Shown piece after piece: positions 10,436 through 18,779 of a stretch of DNA of 64,000 nt (positions are counted from its first letter, which is position 1; every line of letters begins with the position of its first letter). The DNA comes from CAXXOK01 sp963664595 (GTDB lineage: Bacteria > Bacillota > Clostridia > Christensenellales > Aristaeellaceae). Below the pieces are notes generated by a model that searched no databases, had not been told where the DNA came from, and saw nothing but the letters and a program-made list of their open reading frames with translations. The DNA lies in the NCBI GenBank assembly GCA_963664595.2, contig CAXXOK010000011.1, positions 372,001 to 436,000 of the forward strand. The letters are read 5' to 3'. The position numbers and the translations under genes are program-made.

Positions 10436-10918
10436 ATGAACACATCCTCCGGCCCGCAGGCGCTTATCGCCCCCTGCGGCATGAACTGCGCACTGTGCTG
10501 GGCGTATCAGGCGCAGCTGTATGACCTACAGCAAAAGGGCATCCACCGCAAGTACTGCCCCGGGTGCGTTGCGCGCGGCGAGCATTGCGTACACATGCGA
10601 AACGCCTGTCCGACGATCGGGAACGGTCTGGTGCGCTTCTGCTTTGAGTGTCCGGATTTTCCGTGCACCCGCCTGAAGGCGCTGGACCATCGCTACCGCG
10701 AGAAATATCACATGAGCATGATCGCCAACCTGCGCTTCCTTCAGGAGCGGGGCATGGATGCCTTCCTTGCGGATCAACGGCGGCAGTGGACCTGTCCGCA
10801 GTGCGGAGAGCATTTGCTCTGCTGCCATAACGGGCTATGCCTCAGCTGCGATCTGGAGGTGCTTTTGCGCAACCGCCGGTTTCGCTGGGGAGAACAGGAA
10901 AAGGATTCCGAAGCGTAA
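10436..10918 (+). CDS. DUF3795 cysteine-rich protein
   Basis: This 160-residue protein of unknown function is rich in cysteines in pairs: CGMNCALCWAY near residue 15, CPGC near 40, CFECPDFPC near 69, and CPQCGEHLLCCHNGLC near 122. The pattern points to zinc or iron-sulfur binding. DUF3795 proteins are common in clostridia and commonly lie near GyrI-like and WYL genes. GAGGAAAGAACC precedes the ATG. It lies in the presumed WYL-controlled operon, 11 bases before the next gene. Confidence 0.82.
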   Translation: MNTSSGPQALIAPCGMNCALCWAYQAQLYDLQQKGIHRKYCPGCVARGEHCVHMRNACPTIGNGLVRFCFECPDFPCTRLKALDHRYREKYHMSMIANLRFLQERGMDAFLADQRRQWTCPQCGEHLLCCHNGLCLSCDLEVLLRNRRFRWGEQEKDSEA

Positions 10919-10929
10919 AGGAGAAAGCA

Positions 10930-11562
10930 ATGACATACGGTCTGGATCTCACCCGTATCCCGCTCGCAGCGTACCGTGATCTGCTGCGCGTTCAAACCCT
11001 GCTGCCGTCCCGCAGGCTGCTGCTGGACGATCTGGACGCCAGGTTTGCGGCGCTGGGCGCCGCGGGGGTGGAAACGGTTTCCGATCTGCTGCAAGCCCTG
11101 TCGTCCGGCGCAAAGGTTGCCCGGGTATCGGCGGATATCGGCATTCCCGAGGAGTATCTGAAGGTGCTGCGGCGGGAGGCCGGTACCCTGAAACCCAACC
11201 GCGTCGCGCTGACGGACTTTCCGGCGCTGGATCCGGCTCTGACGGCAGCCCTTGCGCAGCGGGGCATCCATACCGCGGCGGAGTATCTGCAAAGCCCGGA
11301 TACCCCCGATGATACACTCGCCTGCCTGTGCCGCCTGGTGCAAATCAACGGCGTCGGCGCAAACGCCGCCGTTATGCTCTGCCGCGCGGGATACCGCTCC
11401 GTGGCGGATGTCGCCGCCGCGAGTGCGGAGGCTATGCTTGCCCGCATTGCCGTCGATCAGGCATCGCACCGCTACTACCACGGCACGCTGGGCGTGAAGG
11501 ACATGCAGTTCTGCATTGATTTTGCGCGCATGCTGGAAACGCTGTCCGCCTCCGCTTCCTAA
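10930..11562 (+). CDS. DUF4332-like helix-hairpin-helix protein
   Basis: This 210-residue protein is mostly alpha-helical with two helix-hairpin-helix-like segments: LAALGAAGVETVSDLLQAL-type text near residue 45 and LVQINGVGANAAVMLCRAG near residue 140. The second matches the LxxIxGVGPxxA pattern of nonspecific DNA-binding or DUF4332 proteins. The ATG at 10930 is chosen because AAAGGAGAAAGCA precedes it; an earlier in-frame start lies inside the DUF3795 gene. It is the last gene of the group. Its function is not known; DNA binding is only suggested. Confidence 0.75.
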   Translation: MTYGLDLTRIPLAAYRDLLRVQTLLPSRRLLLDDLDARFAALGAAGVETVSDLLQALSSGAKVARVSADIGIPEEYLKVLRREAGTLKPNRVALTDFPALDPALTAALAQRGIHTAAEYLQSPDTPDDTLACLCRLVQINGVGANAAVMLCRAGYRSVADVAAASAEAMLARIAVDQASHRYYHGTLGVKDMQFCIDFARMLETLSASAS

Positions 11563-11776
11563 ACGGCTCCCCTGCACGCTGGCTATTGTATTTTCAACAG
11601 GTTCGGATCGGGAAGCGCTTCAGCATAGCGCCGATAGACCATCATGGTTTCCAAGTCCGGTCTGGCAGAAATTCAATTTCGATCGCGCAGATGCTTTTTA
11701 CGTCGCTTCCCTGACAGCGGTTTTGCTCTCCAACAGGATTACGGTTTATACGCCGTACTCCTTTTTTACATCCTTT
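11563..11776. other. Intergenic stretch without a recognisable gene
   Basis: No convincing reading frame is seen. On the minus strand a short open stretch (about 11590-11680) reads PDLETMMVYRRYAEALPDPN before a stop and has an upstream stop, which may be the remnant of a decayed gene. Confidence 0.3.
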
Positions 11777-11804
11777 GAACCTTTTTCCTTTCTACAGCGA
11801 CTTA
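11777..11804 (+). promoter_or_regulatory. ECF-type promoter before the first sigma cassette
   Basis: GAACC (11777-11781), 16 bases, then CGACTTA (11798-11804). The block CCTTTTTCC-N8-GCGACTTA is identical in spacing at the minus-strand ECF gene at 50362. This is consistent with autoregulation. Confidence 0.65.
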
Positions 11805-11862
11805 TGGAGTGAACCCGGGAAACAAGGCATGCCATGGACACCCGACAACAAGGAGGACACTC

Positions 11863-12339
11863 GTGGATGCGATAACCTTTCAAACAGAAGCCCTGAAGCA
11901 CAAACGCCTGCTGTGGCGGGTAAGCTGGTCGATGCTCAACCGGCCGGAGGATTGCGACGACGCCATTCAGGAGGCGTTGGCCAAAGCCTGGCAGCAGCGG
12001 GATACCCTGCGCAGCCTGCACGCCTTCCGGCCATGGCTGGTGCGTATTCTGGTGAACACCTGCTGCGATATGCTCCGAAAGCAATCGCGCCAGAACACCC
12101 TGCCGCTGGATGATGAGGCGGCGGCCATCGAGCCGTTATCCGATGCCGTTGATCTGCGCGAAGCGATTACCCGCCTCTCCGCCAATCACCGTACGGTAAT
12201 CACACTCCACTATCTGGAGGGATATTCCGTGGCTGAAATGGCAAAAATGCTGGATACCCCGCCGGGAACCGTGAAAACCAGACTGCTGTACGCGCGTCTG
12301 TGCTTGCGGGATATGCTCCACGAATCCATTGACGACTGA
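11863..12339 (+). CDS. ECF RNA polymerase sigma factor
   Basis: This 158-residue sigma-70 family protein has region 2 at about residues 10-75 (DDAIQEALAKAWQQRDTL, FRPWLVRILVNTCCDMLRK) and region 4 at about 100-150 (LSANHRTVITLHYLEGYSVAEMAKML, then GTVKTRLLYARL). The GTG at 11863 is chosen because AAGGAGG sits 6 bases upstream; its close paralog at 50362 has the same arrangement and also begins VD. It directs transcription of a small regulon, probably including its own operon with the DUF4179 and secreted-protein genes. Confidence 0.9.
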   Translation: MDAITFQTEALKHKRLLWRVSWSMLNRPEDCDDAIQEALAKAWQQRDTLRSLHAFRPWLVRILVNTCCDMLRKQSRQNTLPLDDEAAAIEPLSDAVDLREAITRLSANHRTVITLHYLEGYSVAEMAKMLDTPPGTVKTRLLYARLCLRDMLHESIDD

Positions 12340-12357
12340 TAAAAAGGAGCTGTACTG

Positions 12358-13566
12358 ATGAAAAAGAATGAATTCCGCACACAACTCCAGGCCGAAACGC
12401 CCGCGCTTCCCCAACACTTTGAGCAGGCTATGCAGCGGCAGCTGAAATGCATTATAGCCGAGGAGCAAAACAATGCGCCCATCCGCACACGGCCGCGCCA
12501 TATTCTGCCCGGCCTTCCCCGCAAGGCTGTGCTGATTGCAATGATCGCCATCACGCTGGTGGGCGCTGCGGCGGTCGCATCCACACTGCTGAAACAGAAT
12601 GTGTTCGAGCTGATCCTTTGGAATTTGCCCCAAAATGCCGACAGCGTCATACAATACGATCTGGCCAAAGAATCGTTTGATGAATGCGATGTGGAAATCA
12701 GGCAAGCCGCGTACGACGGCGTATCGCTGTACATCGTGTACAGCATCCGCGAGCGTGATGCCGTCGGTCTGCTGGGCGAATACGACGCGGAAACCGGCCT
12801 GTACTACTACGGAGAGCATACTTTCCCCGCTATGGACCGCGACCGGATTGGCTGGTGGACGGATCAATTCTGGATTGATGGAGAAAATGTAAATATGCCC
12901 AGTATGTCCACCGGCATGATCGTGGGCAGCGACATCCCCGGAGAGCTGCTGTTTTACGAAATGTTCCGGCTGGATCAGGAGGGGCTCTGTCTGAACGGTA
13001 AAAACGTGGAGATTGCCCTGCCCATCGGCAAACGGCAGCCGGGTAAAAGCCTTGTAACCGACCGTTCCGGAGATAAGCCAAAGACCCTGAAGCCCGATCA
13101 GGGGCTGATCACATTCCATCTGGATTGTTCCGTACGCGACGGCATTACGGTGACCCATCCCAACCGGGAAACGGATTTGGGTACACACACGGCCGCGGTT
13201 GCCGAGGTAACCTATTCGCCTATCCAGCTGTATATCACCATGGACCTGCACGTAAAGCAAGCGGCGCTGGATGCCTACATTGCGGCCCACGGCGCGGGTT
13301 GGTATGGTGACGACGGCTCCCTGGTGTGCCCCTACAGCGGCTTGGATGTGTTCGCCGACTGGATATCCTGCCTGCAATTGGTGGACGGGAACGGGCTTCC
13401 CGTGTTCGACCCCGCAGCGCTTGCCGGTGTATACGGTCTGCAGGGCTACGACGATGAAACCGCCTGGTTTACCTACCCCTGTCTGGAAGCCTATCCAGAT
13501 ACCCTGTATCTTGCCCCAATGGACGGAGACACCGCCGATATGGCACAGGCCGTACCCCTGCAATAA
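12358..13566 (+). CDS. DUF4179 membrane protein, probable anti-sigma partner
   Basis: This 402-residue protein has a short cytoplasmic part (residues 1-56), one membrane segment (57-77) and a large outer domain with the motif AAYDGVSLYIVYSI shared by the other DUF4179 proteins here. The gene starts 18 bases after the ECF sigma gene with AAAAAGGAGC before the ATG. By position and topology it is a candidate anti-sigma factor or sensor, with the N-terminal tail holding the sigma factor; this is inference from family context. It is most similar to the protein at 48691-49869 (shared KNVEIALPIG and WIDG segments). Confidence 0.85.
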   Translation: MKKNEFRTQLQAETPALPQHFEQAMQRQLKCIIAEEQNNAPIRTRPRHILPGLPRKAVLIAMIAITLVGAAAVASTLLKQNVFELILWNLPQNADSVIQYDLAKESFDECDVEIRQAAYDGVSLYIVYSIRERDAVGLLGEYDAETGLYYYGEHTFPAMDRDRIGWWTDQFWIDGENVNMPSMSTGMIVGSDIPGELLFYEMFRLDQEGLCLNGKNVEIALPIGKRQPGKSLVTDRSGDKPKTLKPDQGLITFHLDCSVRDGITVTHPNRETDLGTHTAAVAEVTYSPIQLYITMDLHVKQAALDAYIAAHGAGWYGDDGSLVCPYSGLDVFADWISCLQLVDGNGLPVFDPAALAGVYGLQGYDDETAWFTYPCLEAYPDTLYLAPMDGDTADMAQAVPLQ

Positions 13567-13573
13567 CCAAACG

Positions 13574-13603
13574 GCGCGCCCGGTGTTTCGCCATCGGGCG
13601 CGC
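13574..13603 (+). other. Strong hairpin inside the sigma cassette
   Basis: GCGCGCCCG (13574-13582) pairs with CGGGCGCGC (13595-13603). Only three T follow, so it is more likely a partial terminator or mRNA stability element that lowers expression of the next gene than a full terminator. Confidence 0.6.
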
Positions 13604-13624
13604 TTTAACAAGAAAGGAACGCGT

Positions 13625-14731
13625 ATGAAAATCCTCACCAAAGCCATGGCCGCATCCCTTTGTCTTTTCCTGCTTGCCGCAGGCAGCGCCGATGCCGACA
13701 GCCGGTACCAGTCCATTACGGATATCCGGCAAAGCACGCCGCAGCGCTGGCAGGAAACCTACGAAACCCCTTGGCGCACCGTGGCCATCGACGCTGCCAT
13801 TCAGGTACCGGACGTGGAGCAGTTCCCCGTGATCCGCATCACCCTGCGCGACGCCGCGGAGGAGGCGCTGCTATCCGGCTATCAGAGGATTGCCGACAAC
13901 ACCAGCGGAAATTTCTCTGCAGTTAAAGGTACGATGGAGCATACGATCGTAAACAATGAAGCCATCCGGCAGAACGAAGCTTTCTGGGGCGGGGAGACAC
14001 CTGCCGTGCAGCCGGAAAACAACCCGCTGACATACGCAGAAGCGCTGGATATCGCCGAAGGCGAATGTGCGCGGCTGTTTGGCGATGTACAGCTTTCCGT
14101 GGAGCAGACAAGCATTCTCGGCCGTGTGTACCGCTTTAAAACCGTAAAGGGACAGCGTGAATGGCTGGACCCTGTGACCGAAAAGGGCTACTATTTCTTT
14201 GTGCTCCATCAGGGCTTCCGCGGCATCGATTATGAAGCGAGCCTCGAATGCTATGATGCTCTCTACCTGTCCAACGAGGACTATATGAACAACCCGTATG
14301 CCTGTTTCAGCCTTTATGACGCAGATAGCTACAGCTGCTTCATTACCCTGCGCCAGGAGCTGGATACCGTAGCTGATGATGTGCCCATCCTGCCCTTTGC
14401 CCAGGCGAAGGCTGCCATCGAGCAGGAGATTCTAGCCGGACACCTGCGCAGCGTGGATACGGTCAAGCTCTGCTATGCTCCCTATTATGATCCGGGCGAT
14501 CCGACCCTCCTCTGGCTGCTGCCCGTGTGGTATGTAAAGGGCGCTTACACGCGCAGCCCGGGCCGCGAGTTTACCCCCTATACGGACAGCACCGGCGCCA
14601 TCGTGGACAGCGGCATACCCTACCGTGAGGTGGTGTTTCAGGCACAGCTCGGCACGCTGATGGCGTATGACGATTCCCGCGCCTCCCGCCGCAAGGTGCC
14701 GGACATCCTCACATGGGACGACGTGAACTGA
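13625..14731 (+). CDS. Secreted protein of the ECF-cassette paralogous family, copy 1
   Basis: This 368-residue protein has a signal peptide (MKILTKAMAASLCLFLLAAGSA). It shares with four others in the window an N-terminal motif RTVAIDAAIQVPDV, a central helix-like motif AAIEQEILAGHLRSVDTVKL, and a C-terminal LPVWYVKGAY segment; it ends PDILTWDDVN. Function is unknown; it may belong to a family such as DUF6034, which I could not check. GAAAGGAACGCGT precedes the ATG at 13625; the longer open frame upstream overlaps the DUF4179 gene and is not used. Place in the operon suggests an extracytoplasmic output or sensor of the ECF system. Confidence 0.8.
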   Translation: MKILTKAMAASLCLFLLAAGSADADSRYQSITDIRQSTPQRWQETYETPWRTVAIDAAIQVPDVEQFPVIRITLRDAAEEALLSGYQRIADNTSGNFSAVKGTMEHTIVNNEAIRQNEAFWGGETPAVQPENNPLTYAEALDIAEGECARLFGDVQLSVEQTSILGRVYRFKTVKGQREWLDPVTEKGYYFFVLHQGFRGIDYEASLECYDALYLSNEDYMNNPYACFSLYDADSYSCFITLRQELDTVADDVPILPFAQAKAAIEQEILAGHLRSVDTVKLCYAPYYDPGDPTLLWLLPVWYVKGAYTRSPGREFTPYTDSTGAIVDSGIPYREVVFQAQLGTLMAYDDSRASRRKVPDILTWDDVN

Positions 14732-14767
14732 TAATTTCCCGCCGCAGCAAAAACCCACCGTCAGGCA

Positions 14768-14943
14768 GTCAAAAAAGAAGGGTCCAGGGCTGAAAGTCCT
14801 GGTCAGGGTGCAGGGGTGAAACCCTTGCCGGGGATTGGGGTGGAACCCCAAAGGCTTGCGTTACAACAAAGGGAAAAGCGAGCGAACAGCGCCCAAGGCG
14901 CTATGAAGCGAGCGGCGATAACGACCCGAAGAGGTTTTTTGAC
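14768..14943 (+). repeat. Element A, copy 1 (176 bp)
   Basis: It begins GTCAAAAAAGAAGGGTC and ends GACCCGAAGAGGTTTTTTGAC, so the ends can pair. Between them are hairpins CCAGG/CCTGG, GCAGGGG-TGAAA-CCCTTGC, TTGGGG-TGGAA-CCCCAA and GCGCC-CAA-GGCGC. The left flank carries AAAAACCCACCG (14749-14760), repeating the first arm of the terminator that lies just right of the element (14948-14978). Confidence 0.85.
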
Positions 14944-14947
14944 AGGC

Positions 14948-14978
14948 AAACCCACCGGCTTTGCTGGCCGGTGGGTTT
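14948..14978 (+). terminator. Terminator of the first secreted-protein cassette
   Basis: AAACCCACCGGC pairs with GCCGGTGGGTTT, followed by GCTTTGTTTTA. Its left arm is also present upstream of element A copy 1, as if the terminator had been duplicated when the element arrived. Confidence 0.75.
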
Positions 14979-15031
14979 GCTTTGTTTTATTTCGGCAATC
15001 AAGCTGCCTGTTATTCCCTGACGGTATCCCA

Positions 15032-15192
15032 GGTAAACGATGAGTAAAGCGCTTGTGCGATGGTGCTTAGCTTTTTGTTGGGTCGGGTTTGCGCAACCCG
15101 TAGTAGCAGCAGCGCTGCGTCAAGGGTTCTGCGGACCTAACCCGGCGGAAAGATAACGCGCCAGCGTGCAGGGGATTTGTTCAGCGCTTACC
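15032..15192. repeat. Element B, copy 1 (about 161 bp)
   Basis: It begins GGTAAACGATGAGTAAAGCGC and ends in TCAGCGCTTACC, inverted ends that pair. The interior continues as an imperfect stem (GTTGGGT with ACCCGGC; GCGCAACCC with GGGTTCTGC). It sits head to tail with copy 2, separated by CA. Beyond its left edge (15011-15031, minus strand) the codons WDTVRE and a stop remain from the interrupted gene at 15356. Confidence 0.85.
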
Positions 15193-15194
15193 CA

Positions 15195-15356
15195 GGTAAA
15201 CGATGAGTAAAGCGCTTGTGCGATGGTGCGTTAGCTTTTCGTCAGATTGGGGCTGCGGAACCTGAAGTAGTAGCAGCGCTACGTCGAAGGTTTCGCAGCC
15301 TCAAGGTGACGGAAAGATAACGCGCCAGCGTGCAGGGGATTTATTCAGCGTTTACC
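15195..15356. repeat. Element B, copy 2 (162 bp)
   Basis: It shares the ends and outer stem with copy 1, but the inner arms are different and still pair: TCGTCA with TGACGG, GGGGCTGCGGAACCT with AGGTTTCGCAGCCTC. Its right edge supplies the G of the TAG that ends the secreted-protein gene on the minus strand. Confidence 0.85.
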
Positions 15357-16534
15357 TAGTTCAGGAACGCCGGAATAAACCCCTGACTGTTTTCCTCCCC
15401 GTTCCACGGATCTATCCACTCCCCTGTCTGCGCGTTGACCAGTATCATCCTGTATTCCACCGGGCCGCTGCTATTTTGTGTGGGCTGCATCGCGTACTCC
15501 GCTTCCGCCGTTTGGAACAGCTCGCCTTCTGCCGCCCATACGGGAAGCAGTGTAAAGCTTTCACCCTTTTGCCACGCCATATAGCCGAGGCGCAGGCTGT
15601 CCACAGTGCGCAGCTTTCCCGCCTTGATCAGCGTTTCGTAGGTATCCAGCACCTTGTCAAAACCGCACAGCGGCAGGTCCTCCGCCAGAGTTCCCGTTGG
15701 CTTGAGCAGTTGGGCCTGCAGGCTGCAATAGATATCCGTCAGGCCGATATCAGCCAGCTCCTGTAGGATAGCGACTCCGCCGACGTAGTTCTTTTCCTTT
15801 GCCCGGGTATCGCCCGTAAATGAATAGAAGCTCCCGGCGGCGGTGCTCAGCAGCGGAATGCCGCCGATCACCTGATCGTAATACACGATGAGCGGCGGAT
15901 AAAAATCGGGCCACGGATCACCGGAGAACGTATCGGTTCTCTTGTCGTACAGATACACGCCACTGCGCGCGTATACCCAATGCGGCGTCAGCCGGATATC
16001 CCCGTCCGGGAAAAACCGGCTGAGCATGTCCGCCATCAGATCATCAGTCTGGCGCACCGTAGCCGTATTGTTGTAGGAGTAGGCGGCATCCCAGTCCAGC
16101 TCGTTCAGGGGTACGAGATTCACCTTGACATCCATGCGGCGGGAGTGTCCCTGCGGGTTGGCCTGCCGCGCGGCGGCATGTATTGTTTCCATGGACGGCG
16201 TATCCACGCGGAACTCTCCGGTGGCATTGGCAAAGCTCTCGCATCCCACGGTGAGCATTTCGTCGCCGTCGTTAAACGGCGCGCTGCCCGACGGCGGCAT
16301 CTCCACCGCCGTCAGCGCGGGGAACGCGTCTGTCTGCGGTACCTGTACGGGGATATCCACGGTTACGGTTCGGCCGAACGCCTCATAGGTTGCGTGCCAG
16401 CCCTCCGCCGTCTGTTCCCACAGCTGGTTCAGGGTTACAGCATCCGTTTTGGCAGGCGCGGACTGCGCCGATACTGTGCCCAGAAGCACGAGGGTGGCAG
16501 CCGCCACAGTCAGGATTTTTCGATACATTTTCAT
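15356..16534 (-). CDS. Secreted protein of the ECF-cassette paralogous family, copy 2, C-terminus cut by element B
   Basis: This 392-residue protein has a signal peptide (KILTVAAATLVLLGTVSAQ) and the family motifs RTVTVDIPVQVPQTD, TLIKAGKLRTVDSLRLGY and LVNAQTGEWI. The ATG at 16534 has AAGGAGGAACGGAA upstream. It ends ...IPAFLN, then TAG made at the border of element B. Past both element copies the frame would continue WDTVRE-stop, matching the ending ...DILTWDDVN of copy 1, so about six residues were lost. It is the last gene of the minus-strand cassette, 13 bases after copy 3. Confidence 0.8.
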   Translation of the reverse strand: MKMYRKILTVAAATLVLLGTVSAQSAPAKTDAVTLNQLWEQTAEGWHATYEAFGRTVTVDIPVQVPQTDAFPALTAVEMPPSGSAPFNDGDEMLTVGCESFANATGEFRVDTPSMETIHAAARQANPQGHSRRMDVKVNLVPLNELDWDAAYSYNNTATVRQTDDLMADMLSRFFPDGDIRLTPHWVYARSGVYLYDKRTDTFSGDPWPDFYPPLIVYYDQVIGGIPLLSTAAGSFYSFTGDTRAKEKNYVGGVAILQELADIGLTDIYCSLQAQLLKPTGTLAEDLPLCGFDKVLDTYETLIKAGKLRTVDSLRLGYMAWQKGESFTLLPVWAAEGELFQTAEAEYAMQPTQNSSGPVEYRMILVNAQTGEWIDPWNGEENSQGFIPAFLN

Positions 16535-16547
16535 TTTCCGTTCCTCC

Positions 16548-17717
16548 TTATTCCCGCCCGCCGGCATCGATCCAGGAAAGATAACCCTTGTACTCGCAGC
16601 GGTCCTGCGCATTGCTTTCTTGAATCAACTCGCCGGTCTGGGCGTCCACAAGCAACTGATAATAGTCCAGTGTGTTGCGATCATCATACACATCGTCCGG
16701 CAGCTTGCGCAGGCTGCCCGCGGGGCTTTTGACATACAGACAGTTCACCTGCCACACCGGCTTGGCATAGTATAGCTGCTCATCCAGCGGCATGGCGGTA
16801 TTCGGTTCCCGGTAAAGACCCGGTTCGTTATAGAGCACATAGCCGAATTTCAGCTCATAAATTTTCCGGATATGCCCGGCGGTGATCTCCGGCTCGATAG
16901 CGGCCTTCACCGTGTCCAGCGCGCACAGCGGCACATCGTCCGCTAAAACCTTTGTTACCTTCGGCGCATCGACGAACAGATGACCCATCCGTCCCTCGTA
17001 GGCATCATACCCCGCGCTGAGCCTGAACAGCGCCCAGCATTCGTCACAGCGGCTTTCGCCGTTGGTATGGTCGTTCACGGCGTCCCAAATATGATCCAGA
17101 ATCGGCAGACCCATGACCGTGGAACAGGCTTCCAACAGGATGGTGCCGGGCAGCGCGTCCTCCTTGTAACCATAGTAGTACCAGTGCTGGGACCACAGGC
17201 GCAGCGGCTCGGCCACCATGAACGCGCTGGGATCGTACCCAAAACGCGTCAGCTCCGCGTTGATCTGATCGCAGATTTCGCCGAAGGTGATATCGCTCAT
17301 CGGCACATAGGTGTTTTCCGGCGCAAATCCGCCGTACCAGTCTCCCTTTTGCTCCTGCATTTGGTTTACCCGCCTGCCGTTCACGCTGCGGGGAACCTCC
17401 CTGGCTTCGTAGCGGTACAGCAGTAGGCTGCCCTCGGTTTCCTCCGAGCCCTTCACCTCGTCCCAGCCGGTTTGCTCCGCCGTAAGCAGCGGTGCGCGCA
17501 TATCGTAGCCAAGCTGCACGATGGGAACCGCGTCCACATCCGGGAGGATGATCGGGGCGTCGATTGCCACGGTACGCCATTTGGTTTCAAAGGTCTGCGT
17601 CCAGTGGATCTGTGCTTCGTCCTTCAGGGTATCGATGGGCACGTACTGCGTTTGGGCAAGCCCGGCCAGTGGCGCCAGCAGCGCGGCCAAAAGCCATGCC
17701 AAGAATTGCTTTTTCAT
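16548..17717 (-). CDS. Secreted protein of the ECF-cassette paralogous family, copy 3
   Basis: This 389-residue protein has a signal peptide (MKKQFLAWLLAALLAPLAGLAQ) and the motifs RTVAIDAPIILPDVD, AAIEPEITAGHIRKIYELKF and LLVDAQTGELIQ near its end. A pair of cysteines (CDEC) lies near residue 230. Function is unknown. It lies 12 bases after the DUF4179 gene and is followed directly by paralog copy 2, so this cassette carries two secreted members. Confidence 0.8.
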   Translation of the reverse strand: MKKQFLAWLLAALLAPLAGLAQTQYVPIDTLKDEAQIHWTQTFETKWRTVAIDAPIILPDVDAVPIVQLGYDMRAPLLTAEQTGWDEVKGSEETEGSLLLYRYEAREVPRSVNGRRVNQMQEQKGDWYGGFAPENTYVPMSDITFGEICDQINAELTRFGYDPSAFMVAEPLRLWSQHWYYYGYKEDALPGTILLEACSTVMGLPILDHIWDAVNDHTNGESRCDECWALFRLSAGYDAYEGRMGHLFVDAPKVTKVLADDVPLCALDTVKAAIEPEITAGHIRKIYELKFGYVLYNEPGLYREPNTAMPLDEQLYYAKPVWQVNCLYVKSPAGSLRKLPDDVYDDRNTLDYYQLLVDAQTGELIQESNAQDRCEYKGYLSWIDAGGRE

Positions 17718-17729
17718 AAATTACTCCTT

Positions 17730-18779
17730 CTATTGCAGCGGGATCGCGCGGGTCATATCCACAGTCCATTCGCCCTGTTCATTGATAGTAGTCGGCGCAA
17801 GGTATGCTTCCTGCGCGTCCACGGGCAGGAAGGTGTAGCTGTACTCCACATACCTGCCATCCACCAGCTGCTGGGGGATTACCTCCACCAGATCAGCCAG
17901 CTTGGCGCCCCGGGCATCCACCAGCTCCGCCTCTGCCCAATCGCAGAAGATATCATCGGCCTGGCGCAGGGTTGCGTCCGCGTTCATCTCCACATGAAGG
18001 CTCACATAGGTGCGCACCGGGGACAGGAACGCGCTTTGCAGCGTTACGGTTTCGGTGTCGGTAAACAGCGTCATGGGCTGCCGGTTATCCTCCGCCGCCT
18101 GTACGGTGAAATCCAGCGTGCGGTACACGCCGTATCCGCCCACTACGGGCAGCCGCACCGTGAAATCCCCGTCCGGCACAATGCCATCCGAGGCCAGCTG
18201 TATATCCAGATAGCAGAGCAGCTCGCCATTGTTTTCCCCGGCCATCATATCGCCGGTGGAGCCGTTGGTCATACTGTATTCCACATCGTTCAGCCAGAAC
18301 GAATCACACATCGTAAGCGCCTGATCGGCGGCAAGCGTACGGCTAAAGGCGCTTTGGGGATCCCACACCTCCTGCTGCGTCAGCGGTGCGTCGGCATCGT
18401 TCAGGGTAATGGAATAAACCACATGCAGCGCACCGCCGTCGTACACGGCCTCGTCCACGTTCAGGGTGGTATGCGCAAGCTCCATACGGCCCAGGTTTTG
18501 CTGCACCAGCTGCTGCGCCTCCGGCAGCACGCCGCTTTCGCCGAACATTTTCGCCATAAAATCAAACACCCCAAAGTGCGCGCCCGCCGCGATGGCCGCC
18601 GCCGCAGCCGCCAGCGCCAACAGCAGCGTCGTGACAAAGCTCAGCCTGCGGGCCGTGCGCCGGGGCGGCTGCTTTGCCGCTTCGCGGTGAATGCGGATCA
18701 GCGTGCTCCGCATACGGGCCTTTACCATTTCCGGCATCTGCGGATAGGCTCCGCTCAGCCTGTCTCTGTCCAACATCAT
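17730..18779 (-). CDS. DUF4179 membrane protein, probable anti-sigma partner
   Basis: This 349-residue protein has a basic cytoplasmic tail (residues 1-46), one membrane segment (47-67) and an outer domain with DEAVYDGGALHVVYSI, the motif shared by this family. It overlaps the ECF sigma gene by 4 bases (ATGA), so the two should be made in a fixed ratio, as expected for a sigma factor and its inhibitor. It is more divergent from the other two DUF4179 proteins than those are from each other. Role as anti-sigma factor or sensor is inferred. Confidence 0.85.
   Translation of the reverse strand: MMLDRDRLSGAYPQMPEMVKARMRSTLIRIHREAAKQPPRRTARRLSFVTTLLLALAAAAAAIAAGAHFGVFDFMAKMFGESGVLPEAQQLVQQNLGRMELAHTTLNVDEAVYDGGALHVVYSITLNDADAPLTQQEVWDPQSAFSRTLAADQALTMCDSFWLNDVEYSMTNGSTGDMMAGENNGELLCYLDIQLASDGIVPDGDFTVRLPVVGGYGVYRTLDFTVQAAEDNRQPMTLFTDTETVTLQSAFLSPVRTYVSLHVEMNADATLRQADDIFCDWAEAELVDARGAKLADLVEVIPQQLVDGRYVEYSYTFLPVDAQEAYLAPTTINEQGEWTVDMTRAIPLQ

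Noticed and set aside
12136..13737. Long minus-strand open frame opposite the DUF4179 gene
   Set aside because: It has no family-like composition and overlaps a well-supported plus-strand operon.
14432..14851. Minus-strand open frames in element A reading GFHPxxRQGFHPCTLTR
   Set aside because: They recur at every copy of element A, lack ribosome sites and follow the repeat rather than a gene.
14768..14943. Element A as a group II intron remnant
   Set aside because: Terminator association fits group IIC introns, but I see no domain V-like hairpin and no reverse-transcriptase fragment in 176 bp.
15032..15356. Element B as a riboswitch or leader of the downstream gene
   Set aside because: Copies lie at 3' ends and inside a coding gene, and the inverted ends and gene interruption point to mobility.
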